This document shows, piece by piece, positions 26,373-34,618 of a stretch of DNA of 64,000 nt. Source of the stretch: Providencia rettgeri (GTDB taxonomy: Bacteria > Pseudomonadota > Gammaproteobacteria > Enterobacterales > Enterobacteriaceae). How positions within the stretch are numbered: the stretch's first letter is position 1; the number at the start of each line of letters is the position of its first letter. Position numbers and translations under genes: made by a program. The notes under the pieces were generated by a model. The model worked only from the letters and a program-made list of their open reading frames with translations, did not search any database and had not been told where the DNA came from. The stretch is taken from assembly GCF_023205015.1 (NCBI RefSeq), contig NZ_CP096258.1, forward strand, positions 4,154,001 to 4,218,000. Direction: 5' to 3'.

Positions 26373-26983
26373 TGATCTTATTACAATTCTCCTCAGCTCA
26401 AGGACCGGAAGAGTGCTGTATTGCTGTCGAAAAAGCCCTTGCCCACTTTCTACAAGAGGCTAAAGAATATCATGTCACTTATGATGTCTTAGAGTCTTTT
26501 CCGTCTAAAAAAGGGCTGAAATCTGCCTTAGTTTGTTTAGAGGGTGTAGAGGCTGAAACTTTAGCAAACAATTGGTGTGGTACGATCCAGTGGCAATGCC
26601 AAAGCCCTATTCGGCCACGGCATAAACGAAAAAACTGGTTCTTAAGTGTGACTCAATTTTCACCTGTTCAACCTATCGAGGAAAGTGAAATTGAATTTGA
26701 GTTTACCAAAGCACAAGGGGCGGGAGGTCAACATGTTAATAAAACCTCCTCTGCGGTTAGAGCGAAGCATGTCGCCACAGGTATCACTGTCAAAGTGCAA
26801 TCTGAACGCAGCCAACACGCTAACAAAAAACTCGCGAAGCAATTAATACAATGGAAGTTGAATGAGAGCCAATCGCAGCAACTTAATAAACTGGATAAAC
26901 AACGTCATCATTCCCATTATCAAATTGAAAGAGGAAATGCAGTAATTACTTTTTTAGGAAATGAATTTAAGCGATTGATGTAA
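26372..26983 (+). CDS. prfH: Peptide chain release factor H
   Basis: PrfH is a release-factor homologue lacking the stop-codon recognition domain. At 203 residues it has the GGQ loop at about 118-120 in AQGAGGQHVNKTSSAVR, which enters the peptidyl transferase centre, and a basic tail. The ATG overlaps the rtcB2 stop as TAATG, with GGAG 7 nt upstream inside rtcB2, so the two are translationally coupled; an earlier GTG at 26366 is less likely. E. coli K-12 carries only a damaged prfH, whereas this copy looks intact. It is thought to hydrolyse peptidyl-tRNA on ribosomes with cleaved 16S rRNA so that RtcB2 can seal the break. Confidence 0.92.
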   Translation: MILLQFSSAQGPEECCIAVEKALAHFLQEAKEYHVTYDVLESFPSKKGLKSALVCLEGVEAETLANNWCGTIQWQCQSPIRPRHKRKNWFLSVTQFSPVQPIEESEIEFEFTKAQGAGGQHVNKTSSAVRAKHVATGITVKVQSERSQHANKKLAKQLIQWKLNESQSQQLNKLDKQRHHSHYQIERGNAVITFLGNEFKRLM

Positions 26984-26988
26984 AATTA

Positions 26989-27013
26989 GTGCCACTTCTT
27001 ATTAGGGTGGCAC
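26989..27013 (+). terminator. Hairpin after prfH, possible terminator
   Basis: Perfect 7-bp stem GTGCCAC / GTGGCAC with an 11-nt loop, just past the prfH stop. The sequence after it (ATAATTT) is only weakly U-rich. Confidence 0.45.
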
Positions 27014-27066
27014 ATAATTTAATACAATATTAGAGAATATTTAATTATTAGGATTACAAAACAAAC

Positions 27067-27336
27067 CTATTTAAAACAATAAAAAATCGAACTATTCAAT
27101 TTAGATGAATAACCCCCTATTTCAGCCACTGATAAATAGTCTTTTTGCGCTGGGAAATGATTTACATTTTGAATTAATGATGACATATCATCATTAGAAT
27201 TAATTATCACAGTATCGCCTATATTTTTCTTACTTAACTCCTTCAATGCTTTTTCTAATTGGCGTTCATACTCTATAACGCTAACACCTTGTTGGGACTG
27301 TTTAGAACCATAACCAAATTTATCAGTATCACTCAT
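27067..27336 (-). CDS. Small protein of unknown function
   Basis: I do not recognise this 89-residue protein. A good ribosome binding site, AAGGAG 7 nt before the ATG, supports translation. The first 45 residues are polar with a short helix-forming stretch (YERQLEKALKELSKK); the rest is Ser/Asn-rich, ending SSIFYCFK. There is no signal peptide or membrane segment. The gene faces prfH tail to tail and is upstream of nothing in its own direction. Base composition is AT-rich, like the rest of the island. Confidence 0.55.
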   Translation of the reverse strand: MSDTDKFGYGSKQSQQGVSVIEYERQLEKALKELSKKNIGDTVIINSNDDMSSLIQNVNHFPAQKDYLSVAEIGGYSSKLNSSIFYCFK

Positions 27337-27515
27337 TTATAAACTCCTTTTATATAATTGATTAACACAATAGAAAACATAGTCAATAATTGAATATTAA
27401 AACACTAAGACTCGAATAACTTTAATATCAAGAAAAACAAAAAATCAAATTAATATATTGAAACCGCTGTTATAAAATTTGTTGGATATATAAATAATGA
27501 GAATACTTCTATCAG

Positions 27516-27534
27516 CCACCTCATTAAGAGGTGG
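27516..27534 (-). terminator. Hairpin after the prolyl hydroxylase gene
   Basis: Perfect 7-bp stem CCACCTC / GAGGTGG with loop ATTAA, extended by CTAT / ATAG at its base, 17 bp past the stop. No U-run follows, so termination is uncertain. Confidence 0.4.
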
Positions 27535-27550
27535 TAATAGTCTGAACGAG

Positions 27551-28135
27551 TTAAAGTATTTTTTCTGTTAAAAACCAACCAGCAATGCTTTCTCGTTTTT
27601 GTTGAGTCGGTAGCACTTCATGTGGAAATTCTTCAGACATGAAAAAAATCATTCGGCCAGCCCGAGGTTCTAATTCAAACAGTTGATTGTTTTCTTTGTC
27701 GTAGACAACAAGTTCACCGCCATCTCCTGTTTGCCATATTTCATTCATATATAAAACAGTAGTCACCTTACGACGCCCTTGTCCTCTTGGGTTATCAAGA
27801 TGCTTTTTATAAAACCCACCATTAGGATAACGGCAGAAATGCGTTTCAAAATCACGTAGCCCTAGATAAAGCTGGCAGTTTAACTCTTGCCTTATCTGTT
27901 CCATTTTATCTAGATAATGGGTGATAGGCGCCCCCATTTCAGGCTCTAGCCAAATAGTTTGGTCAGCACGAACAGCTTTATTACCTTGTAATGAGTCTCC
28001 ATGCCCAATGCGTGCATCTTGCAATGTGTTTGGTATGCATTGTTTTATCGTTTTTATATCTGACAAGGTCAGAAAATCGTTCCACACATACCAACCTTGT
28101 GAGGAAAGTGAATCAATAAGTTTATTCATTGACAT
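27551..28135 (-). CDS. EGLN/PHD-type prolyl hydroxylase (2-oxoglutarate/Fe(II) dioxygenase)
   Basis: This 194-residue double-stranded beta-helix dioxygenase has the Fe(II) triad His112-x-Asp114 in KHLDNP and His172 in FPHEVLP, and the 2-oxoglutarate-binding Arg181 in KRESIAGWF. The context of these residues (HLDNP-x-GQGR, VLYMNE-W, GGEL, LEPRAGRMIFFMS, PHEVLPT) closely resembles the human oxygen-sensing hydroxylase EGLN1 (HVDNP, IYYLNKDW, GG-LR, IEPKFDRLLFFWS, PHEVQP). It also resembles the Pseudomonas enzyme PPHD, which hydroxylates a proline in the switch I loop of EF-Tu. VRADQTIWLE matches the IRGDKITWIE motif of that group. Its substrate may therefore be EF-Tu, by inference. It stands alone on the minus strand. 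Confidence 0.85.
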   Translation of the reverse strand: MSMNKLIDSLSSQGWYVWNDFLTLSDIKTIKQCIPNTLQDARIGHGDSLQGNKAVRADQTIWLEPEMGAPITHYLDKMEQIRQELNCQLYLGLRDFETHFCRYPNGGFYKKHLDNPRGQGRRKVTTVLYMNEIWQTGDGGELVVYDKENNQLFELEPRAGRMIFFMSEEFPHEVLPTQQKRESIAGWFLTEKIL

Positions 28136-28325
28136 GATGAGTCTTAGAAAAGTTAATTAGGTAATATTTTATACTTCATTGAGATAAAACTTTAAAATTA
28201 AAAACTTAAATCCTGAGGATTAATACGGCATATCAAAGTCAATCACTAAAAAGATAGTGATAGTTATCATCGAGTAAACTAGAAAAGAGATTCAAAATCA
28301 CATAAATAACATACTCATTCCATAG

Positions 28326-28357
28326 TAAAAAAGCACTCCATCCATATTGAGTGCTTA
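28326..28357 (-). terminator. Rho-independent terminator of the coiled-coil gene
   Basis: On the minus strand, stem AAGCACTC / GAGTGCTT with a 10-nt loop is followed by a run of T, about 30 bp past the stop at 28388. Confidence 0.75.
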
Positions 28358-28387
28358 CTATAAAATCAAATTAAATGATTGATTGAC

Positions 28388-29812
28388 TTAGCAGAATGCA
28401 GTTCTTCCAATACCACCACAAGAACAACGTGCCACTGGGTTAAGAAGGCTTACCTGTCCTAGGTTTTTATTTACTTCACTATTCCCCTCTTCCACCGATT
28501 GGAAAGCCGTAATTCGTTCTGAAATTAATTCGCTTTGAGTTACAGGTAGAACTAATGCATTACCATCTTGATTTTCAATCATTTTTTGAGAACGAATTGA
28601 CCAGTGAAGTTCAACATCCTTGATAGTTTCTTTAATATCATGCATTTCTTCATTATATCTTTTAATATTTAAAGATAGAAAGTTTTTAAAAGGCTCTGAT
28701 TTCACTTCTAATTCGCCTTGTTTTTCTATTTCAATATTTAGCTTATCAATATATTGATTTAATTCGTCTGATACTTTTAGTAAATTGGACTCCTGTAGTT
28801 TACTTATCCTACTTAACTCATTTAATACATGCTTATCTTTTGCTATGCTAGGGCTTTCTAGTCTATACAATGTAATATTGCTACGTAATGACCTTATTTC
28901 TTCTATTTCTGAATTAGTTTTATGTTCGTTCAACTCACTTAAGCCTTTAAACATATTTAATTGTTCATCAAATACTTTTACATTTTTATAAACTTTTTCT
29001 TCCAGCATTCTCATCGACTCATCTATCTGTTTTTGGCTATATTTATCAGTAATAACCGAACTGGAACCCCAAGCTCTTCCTTTATTTAATAGCTGTACCG
29101 AACGAGATTTCAAATCATTTATAGACGAAACAAATTTTTCAATTTCATCATCTATCTCTTTTTTATTTTTTATTGTCTCAATTTCTATGTTATCTAACTG
29201 TAAATCAATTTTTCGTTCATCTTCTAATAACTGAGATGCTCTATTTTTCAATGATTTTAGTTTAGCGTTATGATAATTTATTGAGATAGATACAATACCT
29301 GTTTTAATTTTATTAAACGATGTATTTAGATGAGTTATTTCATTGTTTATCTTTACTAAAGTAGATTTTTCATTATTTAACATAACCTCCTTTGTCTCAT
29401 GAGGGATTTTTTTGATTACAAAAATACTTTCTAGTATCTTATGGTCACTACCAATATTTTTATTTTGTTTATTTATTTCCAACTCTATTTTACACTTAGG
29501 TAATTCATTAGTCTCAAAATATACAATTTCATTACCGATGCTTTCCTTGTTATATTTACTAGCAAGTTTTTTCATTGCTAGTAAATCACCTTCAAAAAAT
29601 TCAATAACTTTATTTACCTCATCTATTTTAGCAGTCACTTCACTATTTATATTTGTTTTTTCAGATAAATATTCATAACCATATTCATCTTTAATTTTCA
29701 TTACTAATGAAGACTTCAGTTTCTTAATTTTATTTAAACGGTTTTCAGCAGAAAAAATTAACGAGTCTATTTTTTTAAAATCATAATTATTTAAATTAAA
29801 ATCAATTTTCAT
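28388..29812 (-). CDS. Unknown coiled-coil protein with cysteine-rich C-terminus
   Basis: I do not recognise this protein. The ATG at 29812 has AAAAGGA 6 nt upstream and is preferred over one seven codons earlier, giving 474 residues. Almost the entire length is charged, helix-forming sequence rich in Lys, Glu, Ile, Asn and Leu, with long heptad-like stretches at about residues 20-100, 150-260 and 280-400. There is no signal peptide and no membrane segment. The only cysteines apart from one near residue 110 are three in the last 12 residues (CSCGGIGRTAFC). The coding DNA is much more AT-rich than the flanking core genes, which indicates recent acquisition. Structural, toxin or phage-related roles are all possible, and none is supported by a motif. 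Confidence 0.6.
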   Translation of the reverse strand: MKIDFNLNNYDFKKIDSLIFSAENRLNKIKKLKSSLVMKIKDEYGYEYLSEKTNINSEVTAKIDEVNKVIEFFEGDLLAMKKLASKYNKESIGNEIVYFETNELPKCKIELEINKQNKNIGSDHKILESIFVIKKIPHETKEVMLNNEKSTLVKINNEITHLNTSFNKIKTGIVSISINYHNAKLKSLKNRASQLLEDERKIDLQLDNIEIETIKNKKEIDDEIEKFVSSINDLKSRSVQLLNKGRAWGSSSVITDKYSQKQIDESMRMLEEKVYKNVKVFDEQLNMFKGLSELNEHKTNSEIEEIRSLRSNITLYRLESPSIAKDKHVLNELSRISKLQESNLLKVSDELNQYIDKLNIEIEKQGELEVKSEPFKNFLSLNIKRYNEEMHDIKETIKDVELHWSIRSQKMIENQDGNALVLPVTQSELISERITAFQSVEEGNSEVNKNLGQVSLLNPVARCSCGGIGRTAFC

Positions 29813-29960
29813 ATTAATTCCTTTTATTTTCATATAATTAAAAATATAATTTGATATCTATATTGCGTTTTTATCTTATATTAAAGACAAAGGAATGACT
29901 AATTTATTATTTGTATAATAAAAACAAATTATAATTATTTTAAACCTATATTTCATTTAA

Positions 29961-30003
29961 ATAAATAAAGTAGAAATATTATTCAGATTTCTACTTTATT
30001 TAT
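29961..30003 (-). terminator. Long palindrome after uvrD, probable terminator
   Basis: A perfect 17-bp stem (29961-29977 with 29987-30003) around a 9-nt loop, 9 bp past the uvrD stop. It is A/T-rich at the base, so it can serve both strands and would also shield uvrD from the island. Confidence 0.65.
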
Positions 30004-30012
30004 ACTTGCCTA

Positions 30013-32175
30013 TTACAGTTTCTCAAGCTTCGCATATGACGCCACCAGCCACTTAATCCCTTGGCCTTGAAAAGCAATTTGTAGACGGCAGTGCTCACCA
30101 CTACCTTCTAAATTAATAATCGTGCCTTCGCCAAATTTTGGATGCATCACTCGTTGCCCTAATGAATAACCCGAGTCATTTTGGCTAATCGGGGTACCAA
30201 GGCGTTGATGACTAACTGGTCTTGAAACCTGCGCTCGCAAGCGAACTTCCTCAACACACTCAGTTGGTAACTCACCGATAAAACGAGAAGGCCTGTGATA
30301 AACTTCTTTGCCATATAAACGACGGCTTTCAGCGTAGGTGATCGTGAGTTTCTCCATTGCTCGGGTAATACCGACATAGGCAAGGCGACGTTCTTCTTCA
30401 AGACGACCGCTTTCATCCATCGACATTTGGCTTGGGAACATACCTTCTTCCATCCCCACAATGAATACAACGGGAAACTCTAGCCCTTTAGCTGAATGTA
30501 ATGTCATTAATTGAACCGCATCTTGACTGACATCCGCTTGCCCATCTCCTGCTTCCAATGCTGCATGAGAAAGAAAAGCCTGCAGTGGCATTAAGTCTTG
30601 GTCTTCATCTTGATAACTAAAGTCACGAGTCGCGTTGACTAGCTCTTCCAAGTTTTCAATTCGTGCCTGTGCTTTTTCACCTTTTTCTTGTTCATACATC
30701 GCTCGAAGGCCTGAGTCATTTATCACTCGATCAGCCTGAACATGCAATGGCATATCTTGGGTTTCTTTAGCTAATGCATCGACTAATTCTAAGAAACGCT
30801 CAATTGCAGCGGCTGCCCGCCCACCGAGTACCTGCTCACGAAGTAAGTACTCACAACTTTCCCATAATGTCAGTTGTTGATCCCGTGCAGTTTGGCGAAC
30901 AGTATCTAATGTTCTCTCTCCAATCCCACGGGTTGGTGTATTGACCACACGTTCAAAAGAAGCATCGTCGTTGCGATTTGCTATCAGCCTTAAATAAGAG
31001 AGCGCATCTTTGATTTCTTGGCGTTCAAAGAAGCGTTGCCCACCATAGATACGATATGGCATAGCACTTTGGATAAGCGCTTCTTCCAATACACGAGACT
31101 GGGCATTACTACGGTAGAGCATAGCGCAATCTTGTAAAGCGCCCCCATTTTCATGCCATTGCTTAATGCGCCCAACCACATAGCGCGCTTCATCTAGCTC
31201 ATTGAAAGCACAATAAAGGGAAATTGGCTCGCCATCTCCCCCTTCCGTCCATAAATTTTTTCCTAAGCGGTCACTATTATTCGCGATCAATGTATTCGCT
31301 GCTTTTAATATATTATTCGTTGAGCGATAGTTTTGCTCGAGACGGATAGTTTCTGCACCAGGAAAATCATTGAGAAAGCGCTGGATATTTTCGACTTGAG
31401 CGCCACGCCAACCATAGATTGACTGGTCATCATCACCAACAATCATGACTTTGCCCGTATCCCCCGCGAGTACACGGATCCATGCATATTGGATATTATT
31501 GGTATCTTGGAATTCATCGACAAGAATATTCGTAAAACGCTCACGGTAATGCTGCAATACATGAGGTTTATTTAGCCACAATTCATGGGCACGTAATAAT
31601 AGCTCAGCAAAATCCACCAGTCCGGCCCTGTCACAGGCTTCTTGGTAAGCTTGGTATACTTTTAGCCATGTTGCTTCAACGGGATTACCGTAGGCTTCAA
31701 TGTGTTGAGGCCGAAGGCCTTCATCCTTTTTACCGTTGATGTACCACATACCCTGACGTGGCGGCCATTGTTTTTCATCTAAATTCATCGCCTTGAGTAA
31801 ACGACGAATTAAACGGTACTGGTCATCGCTATCGAGAATTTGGAAATCTTGGGGTAAATTGGCATCCATATAGTGTTGGCGTAATAGGCGATGCGCCAAT
31901 CCATGGAATGTCCCTATCCACATTCCGCCTTCACTGGTTCCAATCAATTGATTGATTCTATGGCGCATTTCTGCAGCTGCTTTATTCGTGAACGTCACTG
32001 CCATAATTGAAAATGGAGAAGCATTTTCTACAGACATCAGCCATGCGATTCGATGCACTAACACCCGAGTTTTACCACTCCCCGCCCCCGCAAGGACAAG
32101 TAAATTGGTACGCGGTGCGGCAACCGCTTCGCGCTGTTTGTCATTAAGACCTTCAAGCAGATAAGAGACGTCCAT
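30013..32175 (-). CDS. uvrD: DNA helicase II (UvrD)
   Basis: UvrD is a superfamily 1 3'-5' helicase that removes the incised strand in nucleotide excision repair and mismatch repair. The start MDVSYLLEGLNDKQREAV at 32175 gives 720 residues, the E. coli length. Helicase motifs are LAGAGSGKT (I), FTNKAAAEMRHR (Ia), DEFQDTN (II), GDDDQSIYGWRGA (III), LEQNYRS (IV), MTLHSAKGLEFP (V) and YVGITRA (VI). The C-terminal Tudor-like segment ending in FQGQGIKWLVASYAKLEKL, which binds RNA polymerase, is intact. A LexA box lies about 65 bp upstream. Confidence 0.97.
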   Translation of the reverse strand: MDVSYLLEGLNDKQREAVAAPRTNLLVLAGAGSGKTRVLVHRIAWLMSVENASPFSIMAVTFTNKAAAEMRHRINQLIGTSEGGMWIGTFHGLAHRLLRQHYMDANLPQDFQILDSDDQYRLIRRLLKAMNLDEKQWPPRQGMWYINGKKDEGLRPQHIEAYGNPVEATWLKVYQAYQEACDRAGLVDFAELLLRAHELWLNKPHVLQHYRERFTNILVDEFQDTNNIQYAWIRVLAGDTGKVMIVGDDDQSIYGWRGAQVENIQRFLNDFPGAETIRLEQNYRSTNNILKAANTLIANNSDRLGKNLWTEGGDGEPISLYCAFNELDEARYVVGRIKQWHENGGALQDCAMLYRSNAQSRVLEEALIQSAMPYRIYGGQRFFERQEIKDALSYLRLIANRNDDASFERVVNTPTRGIGERTLDTVRQTARDQQLTLWESCEYLLREQVLGGRAAAAIERFLELVDALAKETQDMPLHVQADRVINDSGLRAMYEQEKGEKAQARIENLEELVNATRDFSYQDEDQDLMPLQAFLSHAALEAGDGQADVSQDAVQLMTLHSAKGLEFPVVFIVGMEEGMFPSQMSMDESGRLEEERRLAYVGITRAMEKLTITYAESRRLYGKEVYHRPSRFIGELPTECVEEVRLRAQVSRPVSHQRLGTPISQNDSGYSLGQRVMHPKFGEGTIINLEGSGEHCRLQIAFQGQGIKWLVASYAKLEKL

Positions 32176-32239
32176 AGTTACCATCAAAGCAAAACAGTGG
32201 CTAACACCACTGTGAGGTTATTGACAATGGCAAACCCCA

Positions 32240-32255
32240 CTGTCTTTTTATACAG
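32240..32255 (-). promoter_or_regulatory. LexA (SOS) box of uvrD
   Basis: CTGT-N8-ACAG with an A/T-rich centre, flanked by A and TA as in strong SOS boxes. It lies between yigB and uvrD, the same place as the SOS box that controls uvrD in E. coli. Confidence 0.8.
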
Positions 32256-32262
32256 TAAATGA

Positions 32263-32979
32263 TTATACCAATGATAAGAGAGAATCCAACCGCGAAATTT
32301 CCACATGCGGTAATAAACGCCCCTCTTTCTCTTCCATCAGTGTTTTTTGATTTGTGTTGATCCAGCAGGCTTGCATACCGCTATTAATTGCACCTTCAAC
32401 ATCCGTTAACAGGTTGTCGCCAACATGAAGAATAAACTGTGGTTCCATCTCAAGCCGCTTCGCCGCTAAGCGATACATATCACAAAATGGTTTTGAGCGT
32501 CCGTCGGGCCCTGCTTTCAATACAAATTGAAAATATTGACCTAACCCACATGCTTCAGGCTCTGCATTTCCATTTGTGATCGCCACCAGCGGAACTTTCT
32601 CTGCAAGCTGACGCAGTGTTTCATGGGTGGATTGCGGAATATCAATTCTATTTCGCCAATAGGTGAAGTGCGCCATGATGTCATCCGCCCCTTTTTGCGC
32701 GGCTTCTTTCGAGTAACCATAATGGCAAAGCATCATTTTGGAAGAAAGCCAACGCCAGCGTGATATATCATGATAAATATCAGGCTCTTGTTCTTCAACA
32801 AGGCGCCGAAAAGCATAAAGATCTTCATTATTAAAATGATTAAAGCGCGGATCATATTCACGAACAAAACGTAAAACTTCTTCTTCCGTTTTATCAATAA
32901 CGGGATGGTTATCGTAAAGCGTGTCATCCAAATCAAACGTGATCGCCAAAATGGGTGATAACGGACGGTAAAAATGCAT
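32263..32979 (-). CDS. yigB: FMN phosphatase YigB (HAD family)
   Basis: YigB is a HAD phosphatase that in E. coli hydrolyses 5-amino-6-ribitylamino-uracil phosphate and FMN in the flavin pathway. Motif I FDLDDTLYD is at residues 15-23, motif II AITNGNAE near 135, and motif IV HVGDNLLTDVEGA near 190. The 238 residues equal the E. coli length. Its ATG overlaps the xerC stop as TAATG, so it is translated from the dapF-xerC-yigB message. Confidence 0.94.
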   Translation of the reverse strand: MHFYRPLSPILAITFDLDDTLYDNHPVIDKTEEEVLRFVREYDPRFNHFNNEDLYAFRRLVEEQEPDIYHDISRWRWLSSKMMLCHYGYSKEAAQKGADDIMAHFTYWRNRIDIPQSTHETLRQLAEKVPLVAITNGNAEPEACGLGQYFQFVLKAGPDGRSKPFCDMYRLAAKRLEMEPQFILHVGDNLLTDVEGAINSGMQACWINTNQKTLMEEKEGRLLPHVEISRLDSLLSLV

Positions 32980-33914
32980 TAAGGTTTCTCCCTCTTTGCT
33001 CTCGGATGAGCCACATCATAAACGTTTGCTAAGTGCTGAAAATCAAGGTGCGTATAGATTTGTGTCGTCGATAAATTTGCATGCCCAAGAAGTTCTTGCA
33101 CTCCACGTAAATTCCCACTGGATTCAAGGATATGTGTCGCAAAAGAGTGGCGTAATTTATGGGGATTAATGTGGCTATTAACCCCTTGTTTTATTCCCCA
33201 TTGCTCAAAACGCTTCTGCACGTTCCGATTCGAAATACGTTTACCACTTTGGGTTGAGATAAAAACAGCGTCATCTTCTGGCTCATAGAGTTCTCGCATC
33301 TCAAGCCAACGCTGCAGCCAGCTCACTGCGGTTTTCCCCATTGGCACTCTGCGCTCTTTGCTCCCTTTTCCCATCACCCACACTTCACCCGTATTTAAAT
33401 CAAGATGGCGAACGTCCAGCCCAACGAGCTCAGATAAACGTAACCCCGCACCGTACATTACTTCAAGCATTGTTCGGTCACGTACAACAAGGGGGTCGCC
33501 ACTATCCATATTCAACAGTTGGGAAACTTCATCCACATCCATATTTTTAGGGAGACGCTTTTTGGATTTTGGAGCATGGATTGCTTTTGCCGGGTTTGCT
33601 GGTAGTTCCCCTTGATGTACCATCCAATCAAAAAAACTACGCAACGATGATAACCGCAACGCCATACTTGCTGCTTGCAAGCCAGATTTACGACTTTTCG
33701 CGGCAATATTACGCACAATAGTCGCATCTACTTTTTGCCATTCATGGATATTTAATGAAGCTAACATTTCCACGATAACACTGAGTTGACGGCGATAATT
33801 AGTGATAGTGACGGGGCTTAGCCGGCGTTCAACTCGCAAATAATGCAGAAAAGCTTCAATTTGGCTCATCAGCCCTTCTGGCTGATTTTTTACAGGCGTT
33901 CTATCCATTGGCAT
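32979..33914 (-). CDS. xerC: Site-specific tyrosine recombinase XerC
   Basis: XerC acts with XerD at dif to resolve chromosome dimers. The N-terminal SAM-like domain starts SQIEAFLHYLRVERRLSP. The catalytic residues are Arg in GAGLRLSELVG, Lys in GKGSKERRVP, His and Arg in HKLRHSFATH, His in LGHANLSTTQ, and the nucleophile Tyr in IYTHLDF. It is 311 residues long because the start at 33914, with AGG 5 nt upstream, adds about 12 residues relative to E. coli (298). It overlaps the DUF484 gene by 25 nt and continues into yigB. Confidence 0.95.
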   Translation of the reverse strand: MPMDRTPVKNQPEGLMSQIEAFLHYLRVERRLSPVTITNYRRQLSVIVEMLASLNIHEWQKVDATIVRNIAAKSRKSGLQAASMALRLSSLRSFFDWMVHQGELPANPAKAIHAPKSKKRLPKNMDVDEVSQLLNMDSGDPLVVRDRTMLEVMYGAGLRLSELVGLDVRHLDLNTGEVWVMGKGSKERRVPMGKTAVSWLQRWLEMRELYEPEDDAVFISTQSGKRISNRNVQKRFEQWGIKQGVNSHINPHKLRHSFATHILESSGNLRGVQELLGHANLSTTQIYTHLDFQHLANVYDVAHPRAKREKP

Positions 33915-34594
33915 AATAACCTCGGTAGAATTTGAGCAACTTTTTCCAGCATGACCGTTCCCATATCATGTTGGTAATGTTCACGATCTCGGCTAGTAAA
34001 AATGACCATACCTGATTCACCGTGATGACCAAACAGTGAAATAGCGACTGAGCCCACATTTAATGCTTCGGGTAAAAGTAATTGAATTTCAGGGCCATTT
34101 AGCCGACCGAGGTAGTTAAGATTATCGCCAAACCGTTGAATTCTCACAGGTTCAAAGACGCGACGCGAAATAACAAGTTGATGCGCATCCATCGGTGCAG
34201 ACAAATGCCAGCTATCGCTAAACAAGCGTACTTGGGCACCTGATAAACCTAATTTTTTTGCCCAACGATTTAACGCTAACAGCATTTGTTGTAAACTTTC
34301 TGCTGACGACATTTCAATCACCAACACTAATAACTCTTCAAAAAGCTCCGCATTTTCATGGGCTTGCTCAACCATAAAACGAATATCTTGTTCGAGCTCT
34401 TTGATTTTCAACCGTTGACGGCTCATCACTAATTCAGGTAATGAAATAGCCTCCCGCACAACATGGGGGATTTTTAGCTGTTCCAACAGTTGAGCATTAC
34501 GAAGAAAAAAATAGGGGTTTTCCGTTAAGTAGCGCACGACATCGAGCTCATCAATTTGATGAACCAATTCCTGTGCTTTTTTGGTTTTATCCAT
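33890..34594 (-). CDS. yigA: DUF484 family protein (YigA)
   Basis: The 234-residue protein is of the DUF484 family, GAF-like, always found between dapF and xerC in enterobacteria. It begins with GAGGGAAAA just before the ATG. The first 80 residues contain a helix and a coiled-coil stretch (SRQRLKIKELEQDIRFMVEQ), then a GAF-like alpha/beta domain. The molecular role is not established; co-transcription with xerC is the only hint. It is 24 bp after dapF. Confidence 0.88.
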   Translation of the reverse strand: MDKTKKAQELVHQIDELDVVRYLTENPYFFLRNAQLLEQLKIPHVVREAISLPELVMSRQRLKIKELEQDIRFMVEQAHENAELFEELLVLVIEMSSAESLQQMLLALNRWAKKLGLSGAQVRLFSDSWHLSAPMDAHQLVISRRVFEPVRIQRFGDNLNYLGRLNGPEIQLLLPEALNVGSVAISLFGHHGESGMVIFTSRDREHYQHDMGTVMLEKVAQILPRLLCQWIERL

Positions 34595-34618
34595 TTTTCC
34601 CTCTTCGGCTATTCAAAA

